Below, one piece after another: positions 41,119 to 51,149 of a stretch of 64,000 nt of DNA. How positions within the stretch are numbered: the stretch's first letter is position 1; every line of letters begins with the position of its first letter. Under the pieces are notes generated by a model. The model saw only the letters and a list, made by a program, of their open reading frames with translations, did no database searches and was not told the DNA's origin. The translations under genes and the position numbers were made by a program. This stretch comes from Grimontia sedimenti (GTDB lineage: Bacteria > Pseudomonadota > Gammaproteobacteria > Enterobacterales > Vibrionaceae): contig NZ_JAALDL010000001.1 in assembly GCF_011045095.1 (NCBI RefSeq), forward strand, positions 248,001-312,000, written 5' to 3'.

Positions 41119-43206
41119 ATGAAGAATAACAACTCAATGCAACATCTATTCACCAAGTTATTATCAAGAACTGTCGAAGGTTTATGGAGCCCATTGAGGG
41201 CAGTACGCGATGGGATGCTCTGGCTGGTCCCGTGTTTGATCCTCTCTAATACCTTGGTATTCACTTCCAGCCTTCTCGACTTCTTTGGTTTTTACGTTCC
41301 CACCCTACAGGAAAATCTCACACAACTTATCGACATGTTGGTGGGGCTTTACCCCTACTTTTTTGCTGCTTCAATAAGCTCAATGTTCGCCATTTATTGG
41401 CGTCTCCCCAGACCGCCTGTCGTCATCTTGAACATGGCATATGTGGCTGTAACCGCACAGGTGATGGGGAGTGAGGACAAAGCCGTTGATACCCTGCTGC
41501 TTTTCGTCGGCTTGACCTTACCCCTTTATGCCGTACCGTTACTTTCGAAGATTAAGCGCTTTCGTTGGACAAGGATTCTAAGCAGTGAAATTGCTGGGAA
41601 ACCGGTCAAAGACTCCATGAATATGATGTTACCTGGCGTGATTGTCGCTGGAATTGTTGCAGTGGTAGCAATGGGGCTTTCCTGGGTTTATCACCTGTTC
41701 GATGTGGGAATCATGCTGCAGACGCTCCATAACACGGATTTTGAGAACGCACCGATTGAATCCGGGGCTATCTTCGCTTCTCTGAATTCCATGCTCTGGT
41801 TCTTGGGGATCCATGGCTACTATGCGTTAACCCCACTGGTTGAACCTTTAGTGCATGCGCTCGAAATTAACCGCACAACCGTGATGGCCGGCGGCGAAGC
41901 TCCGAATGTGATGAACCTTTCTACCATGGCGCTGTTTGTATTTGTGGGTGGTGCGGGTTCAACACTTGGACTTTCATTTGCGGTATTGATGTTTTCCAAG
42001 AGTACTAAGATGCGGTTGATAGCTTTAACAAGTATTCCTCTTGGACTGTTCAACATTAATGAGTTACTTCTCTTTGGCTTGCCTATCATCTTTAACTTGC
42101 GTTTATTCCTACCATTTTTGCTCACACCTTTAATCAATGTTTGGGTTGCTGTTCTGGTATTGAATAGTGGACTTGTCACTATTCCATATACGTTGGCACC
42201 GCTAACCAGCCCTGTCGTGATCAATGCTTATATCGCGACAGGGGGAGATATCGCTGCAGTGATCTTCCAGATAGCGATTGTTGTGATGAACATCTTTGTG
42301 TATCTGCCATTCCTGAAAATGGTGGATGAGCAAGCGAGTAAGCAAAACGTTTATCTTCCATCGCTTGATACCACATACACCCGTAAGGAAGAGGAGGCTT
42401 ATGTACTGTCATACGACCCGGTACGCGAGTCTCTGTTGCGTCTGCGCGAGATTGAAGTGACCCAGCTTCACATGGAGTCATTTTCCCATCGCGAGTTCTT
42501 CCTGGAGTTCCAACCCCAGATCAGCTGTGAAACCCGCAGGGTTGTGGGTGTTGAAGCCTTGATTCGGGTGAAAGATCAGCAAGGCAATGTCGAGCTGCCT
42601 GGAGATTTTCTGCCTGTGTTTGAAAAAGCCCGGATGATGAGTGATATCGACATGTGGGTGGTCGATAAGTGTGTTGAGCAGTGTCAGCAGTGGATGGCTC
42701 AAGGATTGGAAATTCCTATCAGTGTGAATATCACTGCCGATACCCTGAGTGATCAACATCGTATGGATAGGATCGTGACCACCATAAGTAGCATACCGGG
42801 CTTGATTCACTTTGAGATCACCGAAGGCGCTTTGTTGGGGAACGAAAAAACGGTGGGTGATTCTATCCGCCGTTTGCATAAGGTGGGGGCGTCAGTCCAC
42901 ATCGATGATTTTGGTACGGGTTATAGCTCGTTGAGTTACCTGAACCGTTTTGACATTGATGCGCTTAAAATTGACCAGAGTTTTGTCCGCGCACTAGCAG
43001 ACGAAAAGGGCAAAAAAGTGTTCAACGGACTGATAGCGATTGCTCATGAGCTGGGCATGAAGATCATTGTTGAAGGAGTGGAGACCCAAGAGCAGTACAA
43101 TTATGTCGCTAAGAAGCATGATGTCAAAGTACAAGGCTGGTACTTCGCGCGCTCAATGGGAGCGAGTGACTTCTTTGATTACTCGGAACGATATGCCCGG
43201 GCGTAA
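41119..43206 (+). CDS. PTS EIIC-like membrane domain fused to EAL phosphodiesterase (paralogue 1)
   Basis: A 695-residue fusion. Residues about 20-420 are a lactose/cellobiose-type PTS EIIC channel with about ten helices; it keeps the sugar-site pair H232 (FLGIHGYY) and E315 (NINELLLFG). Residues about 450-690 are an EAL domain: E479 of GVEALIRV, SVNITAD, HFEITEGAL, HIDDFGTGYSSL, LKIDQSFV and IIVEGVET are all present. It could therefore hydrolyse c-di-GMP. No EIIA or EIIB gene lies nearby, so it may sense rather than import sugar. A second paralogue starts at 57261. Confidence 0.9.
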   Translation: MKNNNSMQHLFTKLLSRTVEGLWSPLRAVRDGMLWLVPCLILSNTLVFTSSLLDFFGFYVPTLQENLTQLIDMLVGLYPYFFAASISSMFAIYWRLPRPPVVILNMAYVAVTAQVMGSEDKAVDTLLLFVGLTLPLYAVPLLSKIKRFRWTRILSSEIAGKPVKDSMNMMLPGVIVAGIVAVVAMGLSWVYHLFDVGIMLQTLHNTDFENAPIESGAIFASLNSMLWFLGIHGYYALTPLVEPLVHALEINRTTVMAGGEAPNVMNLSTMALFVFVGGAGSTLGLSFAVLMFSKSTKMRLIALTSIPLGLFNINELLLFGLPIIFNLRLFLPFLLTPLINVWVAVLVLNSGLVTIPYTLAPLTSPVVINAYIATGGDIAAVIFQIAIVVMNIFVYLPFLKMVDEQASKQNVYLPSLDTTYTRKEEEAYVLSYDPVRESLLRLREIEVTQLHMESFSHREFFLEFQPQISCETRRVVGVEALIRVKDQQGNVELPGDFLPVFEKARMMSDIDMWVVDKCVEQCQQWMAQGLEIPISVNITADTLSDQHRMDRIVTTISSIPGLIHFEITEGALLGNEKTVGDSIRRLHKVGASVHIDDFGTGYSSLSYLNRFDIDALKIDQSFVRALADEKGKKVFNGLIAIAHELGMKIIVEGVETQEQYNYVAKKHDVKVQGWYFARSMGASDFFDYSERYARA

Positions 43207-43210
43207 AAAA

Positions 43211-43230
43211 AGCCCCGGGTTAGAGGGGCT
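43211..43230. terminator. Hairpin directly after EIIC-EAL paralogue 1
   Basis: AGCCCC / GGGGCT with an 8-nt loop follows an A7 run, 8 bp after the stop. The plus strand has no T run after it, so it is weak as a plus-strand terminator. The rest of 43231-43500 has no ORF or signal that I can support. Confidence 0.45.
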
Positions 43231-43500
43231 GGATACAGAGATCAAAATTTTAATGCGTTAAATCCATAGAGATGCATTTTTTGCATAAGCCATCGCTCTG
43301 CAGAAATTATCATGATGGATTAATAGGCGCCTGTTTTACCACTTGCTGCACCTTACGAATACGCTGATGGGGGAAATGGTAGGTTTTTGAACCCGCTATC
43401 AGGAAGTTCTAGAGCAAAAGTGTTAGCTGGGGCTAAGTACAAAGTACGGTTTAGATTTCGATTGTTCTAAACTCTATGTGCTCTAAAATGAACTGCAAAC

Positions 43501-43526
43501 AAAAACCCGGCTTCCGCCGGGTTTTT
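43501..43526. terminator. Strong bidirectional terminator
   Basis: An 11-bp perfect stem AAAAACCCGGC / GCCGGGTTTTT has a TTCC loop. It lies 62 bp beyond the stop of the minus-strand TetR gene and also blocks read-through from the left. Confidence 0.85.
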
Positions 43527-43588
43527 GTTTGGCTGCTGGCTCACCTCGAACAGGTTATTGTCCTATGGATGACCAACGCGATTTAAGT

Positions 43589-44299
43589 TTAAACGTGGCA
43601 TGGCACGTCGAAAAGCAGTGAGTCGAGGGTGTCTACTTTGATCATCTCATCGGCACTAATATCAAGCTGTATCGCGATTATCCGGTTGTAGAGAGACCAG
43701 TGCTTCAGCAATAGCTTGTCATGGTCACCTTCACACTCTGGCCAGGTTTCCGCCATCATCGGTCGCAAACTGGTCGCGGCATGGACGGTTTGCAGCATTT
43801 GCCATTTCGTTTCCCACATATCGACAGGCTTTTCGGGATTGTCACGGTTGTATTCGTCAAACAGCGAAGAGAAAGCCGCAGAAAACTCATCTTTGGAGCG
43901 AAGGAAGTAACGCAATAAAGCATCATCATCCTGTCGGACAGCGTCAGCTATAAACTGGATAGGGCGAGGGTGAACCAGCGTAAATGCACTCATGTAAGAC
44001 AGGAAATGATAGACGCGTTGAGCGCTAGTGTATGACTCAGGAAGGTACTCAAGGATTGCGGCAATGTAGCGTTGCATGAAGTCGTCCATGCCATCGCTGA
44101 TCGCTTGCCAGATCTGCTCTTTGCTGCCGAAGTGGTGGCGGATCAGACTATGGGAAACACCCGCTTTATCGCTGATACTCCTCAGCGATACACGCTCAAA
44201 ACCCTGCTCAGCAAACATGTCTGCCGCCGCATGGAGAATATCACATTTCGTCTGTTCTGCTGCTTCCGCACTGCGACGGCCTTGCTTTCTTTCCTGCAT
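43589..44299 (-). CDS. TetR/AcrR-family regulator of the RND pump operon
   Basis: A 236-residue regulator with N-terminal helix-turn-helix (SISDKAGVSHSLIRHHFGSKEQIW near 42-65) and a long helical ligand domain. It is divergent from the RND efflux genes that start at about 44457, the normal layout for a local pump repressor. Ligand is unknown but probably a pump substrate. Confidence 0.87.
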   Translation of the reverse strand: MQERKQGRRSAEAAEQTKCDILHAAADMFAEQGFERVSLRSISDKAGVSHSLIRHHFGSKEQIWQAISDGMDDFMQRYIAAILEYLPESYTSAQRVYHFLSYMSAFTLVHPRPIQFIADAVRQDDDALLRYFLRSKDEFSAAFSSLFDEYNRDNPEKPVDMWETKWQMLQTVHAATSLRPMMAETWPECEGDHDKLLLKHWSLYNRIIAIQLDISADEMIKVDTLDSLLFDVPCHV

Positions 44300-44456
44300 A
44301 ACTGCCTGTCTTACCCTCAGTTAACCAAATGCATATTTATCAGATTCAGCGCCAGCACTCCAACTATTTTATTATACACGTGGAAAACATATTGATCTGT
44401 TCTCATTCGGTCTTATACTGCACAGGTGTGTAATATAAACCTATGGAGTGAGTGTT

Positions 44457-45533
44457 GTGCGATATCAAAGAATGAAACGCACCCTCGGAAATGTCCTCGC
44501 CCTGTTTGTCATGGTGGGCTTGTTGTCAGGATGTAATGAAGCCGTCTCTGAAACGTCGGAACCAATGCCAGTGAAGCCAGTAAAGCTTCTGGCAGTGGAA
44601 GATTATGTACTATCAAGCACGGACAATTTCTTGGCTGAAATTGATGCGACAAACCGTGCCCAGCTTTCTTTTCAGGTTGGTGGTGAAGTCCAGCAACTGA
44701 ATGTGCGAATGGGGCAACGCGTTGCCAAAGGTGATGTGCTTGCGACGCTGGATGATAGTGATCTGACTTTATCTCTGGATTCAGCGAAAGCCAGCTATTC
44801 ACTGGCGCGCACCCAATGGGAGCGATCGCAGCGTCTTTATGCGAAGAAGCTGGTGAGTACTGATGTTTATGAGCAGTCTGAAACCAACTACAAAGCTGAA
44901 CGCGCCCGTTACGAGCAAGCCAGAACAGAGTTGGGGTACACCCAGCTGGTGGCTCCGTTTGATGGTGTCGTTTCCTACACCTTCGTCAAACCGAACCAAG
45001 TGGTCGCAGCAAAACAGCAAATCCTGAACATTATCGACAATGCAAAGCTGGATGTGTCTTTCACTATGCCAGTGAGCTTTGTGGAGAAAATGGGAATTGC
45101 CAATCTGCCAGCTCAAACCATGTGGCTCTCTTTGGATAGCGAACCCAACGCAAAAATTCCGGGCGTATTCAAAGAAATCTCGACCCAGCCAAACACCGAT
45201 ACCAACACCTATCAAGCGACCATGACTGTTGTTCGTCCAGAACACCGTAACTTGCTTAGCGGTATGACAGGGCAGGTGCACATCGCGCGTTCAGAGGCAG
45301 GTTTGCAACTTTCGTTGCCTGAAAGTGCATGGGTCAGCCGAAATGACAACGAAGGAATGGTTTGGGTGATGAATCCATCTACCCATCGCGTCGCAAAAGC
45401 GGCCGTTTCTCTGACACCACAAGGCAAGATTCTTTCTGGTCTGGATGAAAATGACCTGGTGGTTGTCGCTGGTGTAGAAACGCTTCATGAAGGTCAGGAA
45501 GTGAAAGCATGGGAACGTGAGGAAGGGATTTGA
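44457..45533 (+). CDS. RND efflux periplasmic adaptor (membrane fusion lipoprotein) 1
   Basis: A 358-residue adaptor linking an inner membrane RND pump to an outer membrane channel. The lipobox is LLSGC. The lipoyl/barrel-sandwich motif is split around a helical hairpin: AQLSFQVGGEVQQLNVRMGQRVAKGD and later LGYTQLVAPFDGVVSYTFVKPNQVV. A beta-barrel domain follows. GTG 44457 has GGAG at good spacing; ATG 44472 is an alternative. Its stop overlaps the start of a second adaptor gene. No outer membrane factor gene is in the operon. Confidence 0.88.
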   Translation: MRYQRMKRTLGNVLALFVMVGLLSGCNEAVSETSEPMPVKPVKLLAVEDYVLSSTDNFLAEIDATNRAQLSFQVGGEVQQLNVRMGQRVAKGDVLATLDDSDLTLSLDSAKASYSLARTQWERSQRLYAKKLVSTDVYEQSETNYKAERARYEQARTELGYTQLVAPFDGVVSYTFVKPNQVVAAKQQILNIIDNAKLDVSFTMPVSFVEKMGIANLPAQTMWLSLDSEPNAKIPGVFKEISTQPNTDTNTYQATMTVVRPEHRNLLSGMTGQVHIARSEAGLQLSLPESAWVSRNDNEGMVWVMNPSTHRVAKAAVSLTPQGKILSGLDENDLVVVAGVETLHEGQEVKAWEREEGI

Positions 45534-46596
45534 TGAAAGTAAAAGCACTCACTGCCGCAGTGATTGGCGCGTTAATGCTGACTGGCTGTCAGACCGAAGA
45601 ACAGAACGTGACGGCGTCACCTCTATATGTGTCGACCGTACAGGTTGATGCTCCCGTGAAGAACCAATTCCGCACCTTTAAAGGTGAAGTAGTGCCTGCG
45701 GAAAAACGCCTATCGCGTTTCGAAGCACAGGTGAACTTCGCGAAGTTTATGTTAAAGCCGGCGACCATGTAGAAGCGGGTCAGTTGATTGCACGTCTCGA
45801 CGACAACGCCGTCCGTCAAACTTACAACGATGCGAAAGCGCGATATACCCTGGCTTCCCGACAGCTTGAGCGTGGACGTGGTTTACGTTCAAACGAAATG
45901 ATTTCAGAAGCGGAACTGGATGAGCTTCAAGCCAATGCGCAATTAGCCCGAGCCCAGTTTGCTTTAGCGCAAAATCAGTTGAAATACACTGAACTCAAAG
46001 CGCCATTCACAGGCACGGTTTCTGATGTGCCTAAAGAGCGTTTTGAGCGAGTTCAGGCAGGTGAGCCAGTGGTGAACCTGTATCAGGACGACAAGGTTTA
46101 TGTGCAGATTGAGCTTTCTGACAATCTGCTATCGATGATCAACCCAACGGGTGAACGCATTCCTTACACACCGCAGGTAACCTTCTCCGGCATCGATGGT
46201 GATTATCAAATGGGTTACCTCGAACACACCAGTGAACCGAACGAGCAAACGGGCAGTTACGAAATGTGGCTTTCCATGGCACAGGTTTCACCGGAGATTT
46301 TACCGGGTACCACAGCAACGGTTTCTGTCGATATGGTGCAGGCCGGTATCTTGGCCGTTGATGGCTACAAAGTGCCAATGACGGTACTTCAAGCCGGAGA
46401 CGAAAAAGGCCGTTTCTATGTCTGGAAGCTCAAAGACGATCAAGTTAACCGCATTGAAGTGGCAGTTACAGAAGTAACAGGCGACGGCGCCATTGTCGCG
46501 TCTGGTATTTCTGAGGGAGACATTCTGGTGAACTCAAACCTGCGCAAACTGCGTGAGGGAAAAAAGGTTGAGGCGACGGAGAAAAGTAACGGATGA
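45533..46596 (+). pseudogene. RND efflux periplasmic adaptor 2, frameshifted
   Basis: Two frames together make one adaptor lipoprotein. The first (45533 to about 45715) has the lipobox LTGC and runs to VPAEKRLS. The second continues from GCG at 45715 with AFRSTGELREVYVKAGDHVE and through to the end at 46596. The shift lies at 45711-45717 (CTATCGCGTTT) and equals one missing base or two extra (CG repeated). Without correction the product stops after 79 residues. A true mutation or a sequencing indel are both possible. Its 3' end overlaps the pump gene (ATGA), so translation of the pump may be affected. Confidence 0.82.
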
Positions 46597-49500
46597 ACAT
46601 CGCTGAATATTCGATAAAAAACAAAGTCATCAGCTGGCTTTTCATCATCATCCTCGCAGTTGGAGGTGTGTTCTCTTTCCTTGATTTGGGACGACTCGAA
46701 GACCCTGCGTTTACGATTAAAGATGCCATGGTAGTGGCAACTTATCCGGGGGCGACACCAAAAGAAGTCGAAGAAGAACTGACTTATCCGCTTGAAAAAG
46801 AGATCCGTCGTTTGCCTTATATCGACAAAATTACGTCCACATCCTCAAGCGGTATGTCGCAGTTGATGGTGTCGATGAAGATGGATTACGGCCCGGATGA
46901 ACTCCCGCAGATTTGGGATGAAATGCGCCGTAAGATTAACGATCTTCAACCCTCTCTTCCGAGCGGCGTGAATTCACTCTCTATCATCGATGACTTTGGT
47001 GATGTTTTCGGCGTGATGCTGATGCTCTCCGGCGATGGGTACGATTATGTTGAGCTAAAGCGCTATGCCGATTATCTGGCCCGAGACCTTGAACTGGTCG
47101 AGGGCGTGGGCAAGGTATCGATCGCGGGCGACCAGCAAGAGATGCTGTTTGTTGAGATTTCCCTCGACCGACTTGCTGCTCTGGATTTGGATATGACCAC
47201 GGTTTCGTCTCTGCTCAATCGCCAGAACAATGTCGTCTCTTCCGGTGAAGTCATGGTGAATGGTGAAAGTCTGGTGATTCGACCAAGTGGTACTTTGACC
47301 TCAGTAGAAGCGCTGGAAAACCTGATTATTCACGGCCGTGACACGGGCAATTTGATTCGCCTGAAAGATGTAGCGACAGTGTCGCGTGGCATTCAGGAAA
47401 AGCCGGGCAATGTCATCAGCTTCAACGGTAAGCCAGCGATCAACATCGGTATTTCTTTTGCCTCTGGTGTGAACGTGGTGGAAGTAGGGCAAAGACTGGA
47501 TGCAGAGCTTGAACGTCTGGAGTCGCTCAAACCTGTTGGTATCGAATTGAACCACTTCTATAACCAAGCGGCAGAAGTTGATGCCTCGGTTCAGGACTTT
47601 GTAGTGAGTCTGGGGCAGGCGGTGGCGATTGTTATCATCGTGCTGCTGTTCGCCATGGGGATGCGAAGCGGGATCATCATCGGCCTTGTGCTGCTGTTGA
47701 CTGTGTTCGGTACCTTCATCCTGATGGATTATAACGAAATTGAGCTTCACCGCATCTCACTGGGCGCGTTGATCATTGCTCTCGGTATGCTGGTGGATAA
47801 CGCCATCGTGGTGGTCGAAGGCATACTGGTTGGTCTGAAGAAAGGGCGTACCCGTGTGCAGGCGGCGGCCGACATTGTTAAGCAGACCCAATGGCCTTTG
47901 CTTGGCGCAACCGTGATTGCGATTACGGCTTTTGCACCGATTGGTCTTTCGGAAGACGCGACCGGTGAGTTCATGGGCTCGCTATTCTGGGTACTGTGTT
48001 ATTCACTGTTCCTGAGCTGGGTAACGGCGCTGACTATCACGCCTTTCCTTGCGAATCTGTTGCTCAAAGAAGAAGACGCAGCAAGCGAAGATGTTGACCC
48101 GTATAAAGGTTGGCTGTTCACCCTGTTTGGTTGGTCGCTGAAGCTGGCGATGCGATTCCGCTGGCTGACAGTGGCAGGCATGATCGCCTTGTTGGTTGCT
48201 GCGGTGATGGCGTTTGGCATGGTAAAACAACAGTTCTTCCCGCCGTCAAATACGCCAATGTTCTACGTCGATCTTTGGATGCCGGAAGGCACAGATATCC
48301 GCAAGACAATTGAAGAAACCAAGAAGGTTGAGGATTACGTTCGCAAACAAGACCACATTGATTTTGTGTCGTCTTCAGTGGGTCAGGGTTTGCAGCGTTT
48401 TGCGCTGACTTATCAGCCAGAACAAAGCTATGAAGCCTATGCACAGATCCAGATCCGTGCGACGGACCGGGAAAACATGTTCGTGGTATTGCGCCAACTC
48501 AATGCAGAGCTTCCACGGGAATTTGATACACCAACATTCCAGTTCAAGTTAATTGAATTCGGACCGTCTCCGGCTTCCAAGATAGAAGCCCGTATCACGG
48601 GTGCAGATCCGCAGGTATTGCGTGAAATCGCAGTACAGGTGGAAGACATTCTTCATACCGATCCGGGTGCGAGAAACATTCGCCATGATTGGCGTGAGCG
48701 CACCAAAGAGCTGGTGCCCGTGTTTAACGAGTCCAAGGCACGCCGTCTAGGTATCTCGAAAGAAGATTTGTCGAATACCCTTCAAATGACATTTGGTGGT
48801 GCGGCGATTGGACAGCTTCGAGATGGTACAGACATTCTGCCGATTGTTGGCCGTCTGCCAGAGAATGAGCGTGTCGATTTCGAATCGATTCAGAACGCGA
48901 CGATTTGGAGTCCGTCTCTGCAAGCTTATGTGCCCATCGATCAAATCATTGATGGTGTTGAGCTGACATGGGAAGAGCCACTGATCAAGCGTCGTGACCG
49001 CAAACGCACACTGACGGTATTGGCAGACCATGACATTCTGAGTGAGGACACGCCGGCAGCACTGTTGAGCCGTATCCAACCGCAAGTGATGGCTCTGGAA
49101 TTGCCAGCAGGATATGAGATTAGCTGGGGTGGTGAGTACGAGTCATCTAAGGATGCGCAGGATTCGCTATTTGGCTCGTTGCCGATGGGTTACTTGCTGA
49201 TGTTTGTCATCACCATGCTACTGTTCAATTCACTGAAAAAGCCGTTGGTTATCTGGTTTACGGTACCGCTGTCGATCATCGGTGTGGCGTTTGGTTTGTT
49301 ACTTTGGAACATGCCGTTTAGCTTTACTGCGTTCCTTGGCCTGTTGAGCCTGAGCGGAATGATCCTGAAAAACGGTATCGTACTGCTTGACCAAATTAAC
49401 CTTGAGCTGGATTCGGGCAAAGAGCCTTATCAGGCGATTGTAGACAGTGCGGTAAGCCGTGTTCGTCCAGTGAGCATGGCAGCGCTGACAACCATTCTGG

Positions 49501-49676
49501 GTTTGATTCCATTGATGTTTGATGCCTTCTTCGGCTCGATGGCGATCACCATTATGGCAGGCCTTGGCTTCGCAACCATTCTGACGTTGATTGTGGTTCC
49601 CGTGATGTTCTCTATCCTGTTCGGCATTAAGCCACCGAAGAAAGTGAAAGAGGCGGAACTCGCTCCTGCGGTTTAG
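46593..49676 (+). CDS. RND efflux pump permease (AcrB family)
   Basis: A 1027-residue proton-driven inner membrane pump. The first transmembrane helix is near residues 12-30, and the central block of helices includes GMLVDNAIVVVEG (proton-relay aspartate region). The second half repeats the fold and ends in a helix bundle (FLGLLSLSGMILKNGIVLLDQI). Length and layout fit the multidrug-type RND pumps of Vibrio. It is expressed with two adaptor genes, one broken. Substrates are unknown; TolC-like channels encoded elsewhere would complete it. Confidence 0.92.
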   Translation: MNIAEYSIKNKVISWLFIIILAVGGVFSFLDLGRLEDPAFTIKDAMVVATYPGATPKEVEEELTYPLEKEIRRLPYIDKITSTSSSGMSQLMVSMKMDYGPDELPQIWDEMRRKINDLQPSLPSGVNSLSIIDDFGDVFGVMLMLSGDGYDYVELKRYADYLARDLELVEGVGKVSIAGDQQEMLFVEISLDRLAALDLDMTTVSSLLNRQNNVVSSGEVMVNGESLVIRPSGTLTSVEALENLIIHGRDTGNLIRLKDVATVSRGIQEKPGNVISFNGKPAINIGISFASGVNVVEVGQRLDAELERLESLKPVGIELNHFYNQAAEVDASVQDFVVSLGQAVAIVIIVLLFAMGMRSGIIIGLVLLLTVFGTFILMDYNEIELHRISLGALIIALGMLVDNAIVVVEGILVGLKKGRTRVQAAADIVKQTQWPLLGATVIAITAFAPIGLSEDATGEFMGSLFWVLCYSLFLSWVTALTITPFLANLLLKEEDAASEDVDPYKGWLFTLFGWSLKLAMRFRWLTVAGMIALLVAAVMAFGMVKQQFFPPSNTPMFYVDLWMPEGTDIRKTIEETKKVEDYVRKQDHIDFVSSSVGQGLQRFALTYQPEQSYEAYAQIQIRATDRENMFVVLRQLNAELPREFDTPTFQFKLIEFGPSPASKIEARITGADPQVLREIAVQVEDILHTDPGARNIRHDWRERTKELVPVFNESKARRLGISKEDLSNTLQMTFGGAAIGQLRDGTDILPIVGRLPENERVDFESIQNATIWSPSLQAYVPIDQIIDGVELTWEEPLIKRRDRKRTLTVLADHDILSEDTPAALLSRIQPQVMALELPAGYEISWGGEYESSKDAQDSLFGSLPMGYLLMFVITMLLFNSLKKPLVIWFTVPLSIIGVAFGLLLWNMPFSFTAFLGLLSLSGMILKNGIVLLDQINLELDSGKEPYQAIVDSAVSRVRPVSMAALTTILGLIPLMFDAFFGSMAITIMAGLGFATILTLIVVPVMFSILFGIKPPKKVKEAELAPAV

Positions 49677-49695
49677 TGGGTAGTATGTAATAAAG

Positions 49696-49720
49696 AAAAA
49701 GCCCCGAAAGGGGCTTTTTT
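49696..49720. terminator. Terminator between the RND and ectoine-degradation operons
   Basis: AAAAAGCCCC / GGGGCTTTTTT closed by a GAAA tetraloop. It can end both the pump transcript and the minus-strand doe cluster, whose last gene stops at 49724. Confidence 0.92.
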
Positions 49721-49723
49721 CGT

Positions 49724-51136
49724 TTATGCGGCTTTCCAACTGCCATTATTCACCAAGTTGTCGGTGACTTTATCAATGGCTTTCTTGGCGCGGGCGACGA
49801 TTTCATCAATGTCCCCACGGTCGACCACCAAAGGTGGCGCGAATCCCAGAATATCGCCATGTGGCATTGCCCGTGCAATCAGCCCTTGCTCCATGCAGGC
49901 CGCCGCGATTTGTGGCCCAACTTTGAGGTTAGGGTCAAAGTGCTCGCGCTTGTATTTGTTGCTGGAAAACTCTAGTGCATGCAGCAAGCCAATGCCGCGG
50001 CTGTCACCCACCAATGGATGGTTAGCAAACGTCGCCTGCATTTGCTGTTGGAAGTACGCACCCGTATCCCGTGCATTGGCGGTCAGGTTTTCACGTTCGA
50101 TAATATCGAGATTGCACAGTGCGGACGCTGCGCCGAGTGGATGGCCGGAGTAGGTGTAACCATGGCCAATCGCGCCCCATTGGTCAGTGCCATCCTCCAG
50201 CACTTTCCACACACGTTCACCAACCATCACACCAGAAAGTGGTTGATAAGCGGATGTCAGGCCTTTAGCGACGGTGATTAAATCCGGTTTCATGTCGTAC
50301 ATGATCGAACCGAAATCTGCGCCCAGACGACCAAAGCCACATACCACTTCGTCCGAAATTAGCAGAATGTCGTACTTATCCAGCACTTTACGGATTTCCT
50401 GCCAGTAGCCTTCTGGTGGTGGAACAATACCACCCGTTCCTAACACAGGCTCACCAATCATGGCTGCCACAGTCTCTGGGCCTTCAGCGAGGATCATTTT
50501 TTCCAGCTCGTCAGCGCAATGCTTCGAGAATTCGCGCTCCGACATACCATCGTCTTCACGGCGATAATAATAGGGCGCGAGGGTATGTTTGATGCGCTCG
50601 AGCGGCAGATCAAAATGTGCATGGAACAGAGGAAGACCAGTCAACGAACCTGACGCGATACTCGAACCATGATAGCCACGGTCTCGAGAGATGATTTTCT
50701 TTTTCTCTGGCAACCCACGTGCATTGTTGTAGTACCAAACTAGTTTGAGCTGAGTTTCGTTCGCATCACTACCAGACATGCCGTAATACACTTTACTCAT
50801 GCCTTGGCCTGCCATTTTGAGAATTCGCTCAGAAAGGGTAATCAACGCCTCGTTAGTGTGACCAACATAGGTGTGATAGTAGGCGAGCTTTTTAGCCTGC
50901 TCATAAATCGCCTCGGCCATTTCCTCGCGCCCATAACCAATGTTGACGCAATACAGGCCAGCAAACCCATCAATCAGTTCAACGCCTTCAGAATCCTGAA
51001 TGCGAATGCCTTTGGCATTAGTGATAATGCGGCCAGCCATCTCGCCGTGCGCATATTGTTTGAGGTGTGTCGATGCATGAAAGACGTTCTGGCGGTCAAT
51101 CTCAAGCAGCGCTTTAGTATCAATTTTATTGTTCAT
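49724..51136 (-). CDS. doeD: Diaminobutyrate transaminase-like class III aminotransferase (DoeD)
   Basis: A 470-residue class III PLP enzyme. ISDEVVCGFGRLG holds the PLP aspartate and TVAKGLTSAYQPLSG the Schiff-base lysine K291. By context it moves the 4-amino group of 2,4-diaminobutyrate to pyruvate or oxoglutarate, giving aspartate semialdehyde, in ectoine degradation. The ATG at 51136 follows AGAAGGAAC; an overlapping start at 51241 is rejected. It is 13 bp from doeC. Sequence alone would allow other omega-aminotransferase roles; the doeA-doeB-doeX neighbours decide. Confidence 0.85.
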   Translation of the reverse strand: MNNKIDTKALLEIDRQNVFHASTHLKQYAHGEMAGRIITNAKGIRIQDSEGVELIDGFAGLYCVNIGYGREEMAEAIYEQAKKLAYYHTYVGHTNEALITLSERILKMAGQGMSKVYYGMSGSDANETQLKLVWYYNNARGLPEKKKIISRDRGYHGSSIASGSLTGLPLFHAHFDLPLERIKHTLAPYYYRREDDGMSEREFSKHCADELEKMILAEGPETVAAMIGEPVLGTGGIVPPPEGYWQEIRKVLDKYDILLISDEVVCGFGRLGADFGSIMYDMKPDLITVAKGLTSAYQPLSGVMVGERVWKVLEDGTDQWGAIGHGYTYSGHPLGAASALCNLDIIERENLTANARDTGAYFQQQMQATFANHPLVGDSRGIGLLHALEFSSNKYKREHFDPNLKVGPQIAAACMEQGLIARAMPHGDILGFAPPLVVDRGDIDEIVARAKKAIDKVTDNLVNNGSWKAA

Positions 51137-51149
51137 AGTGAAGTTCCTT

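Noticed and set aside
40802-41122. Open frame of 106 codons upstream of EIIC-EAL paralogue 1
   Set aside because: No ribosome site or recognisable domain, and overlaps the real start.
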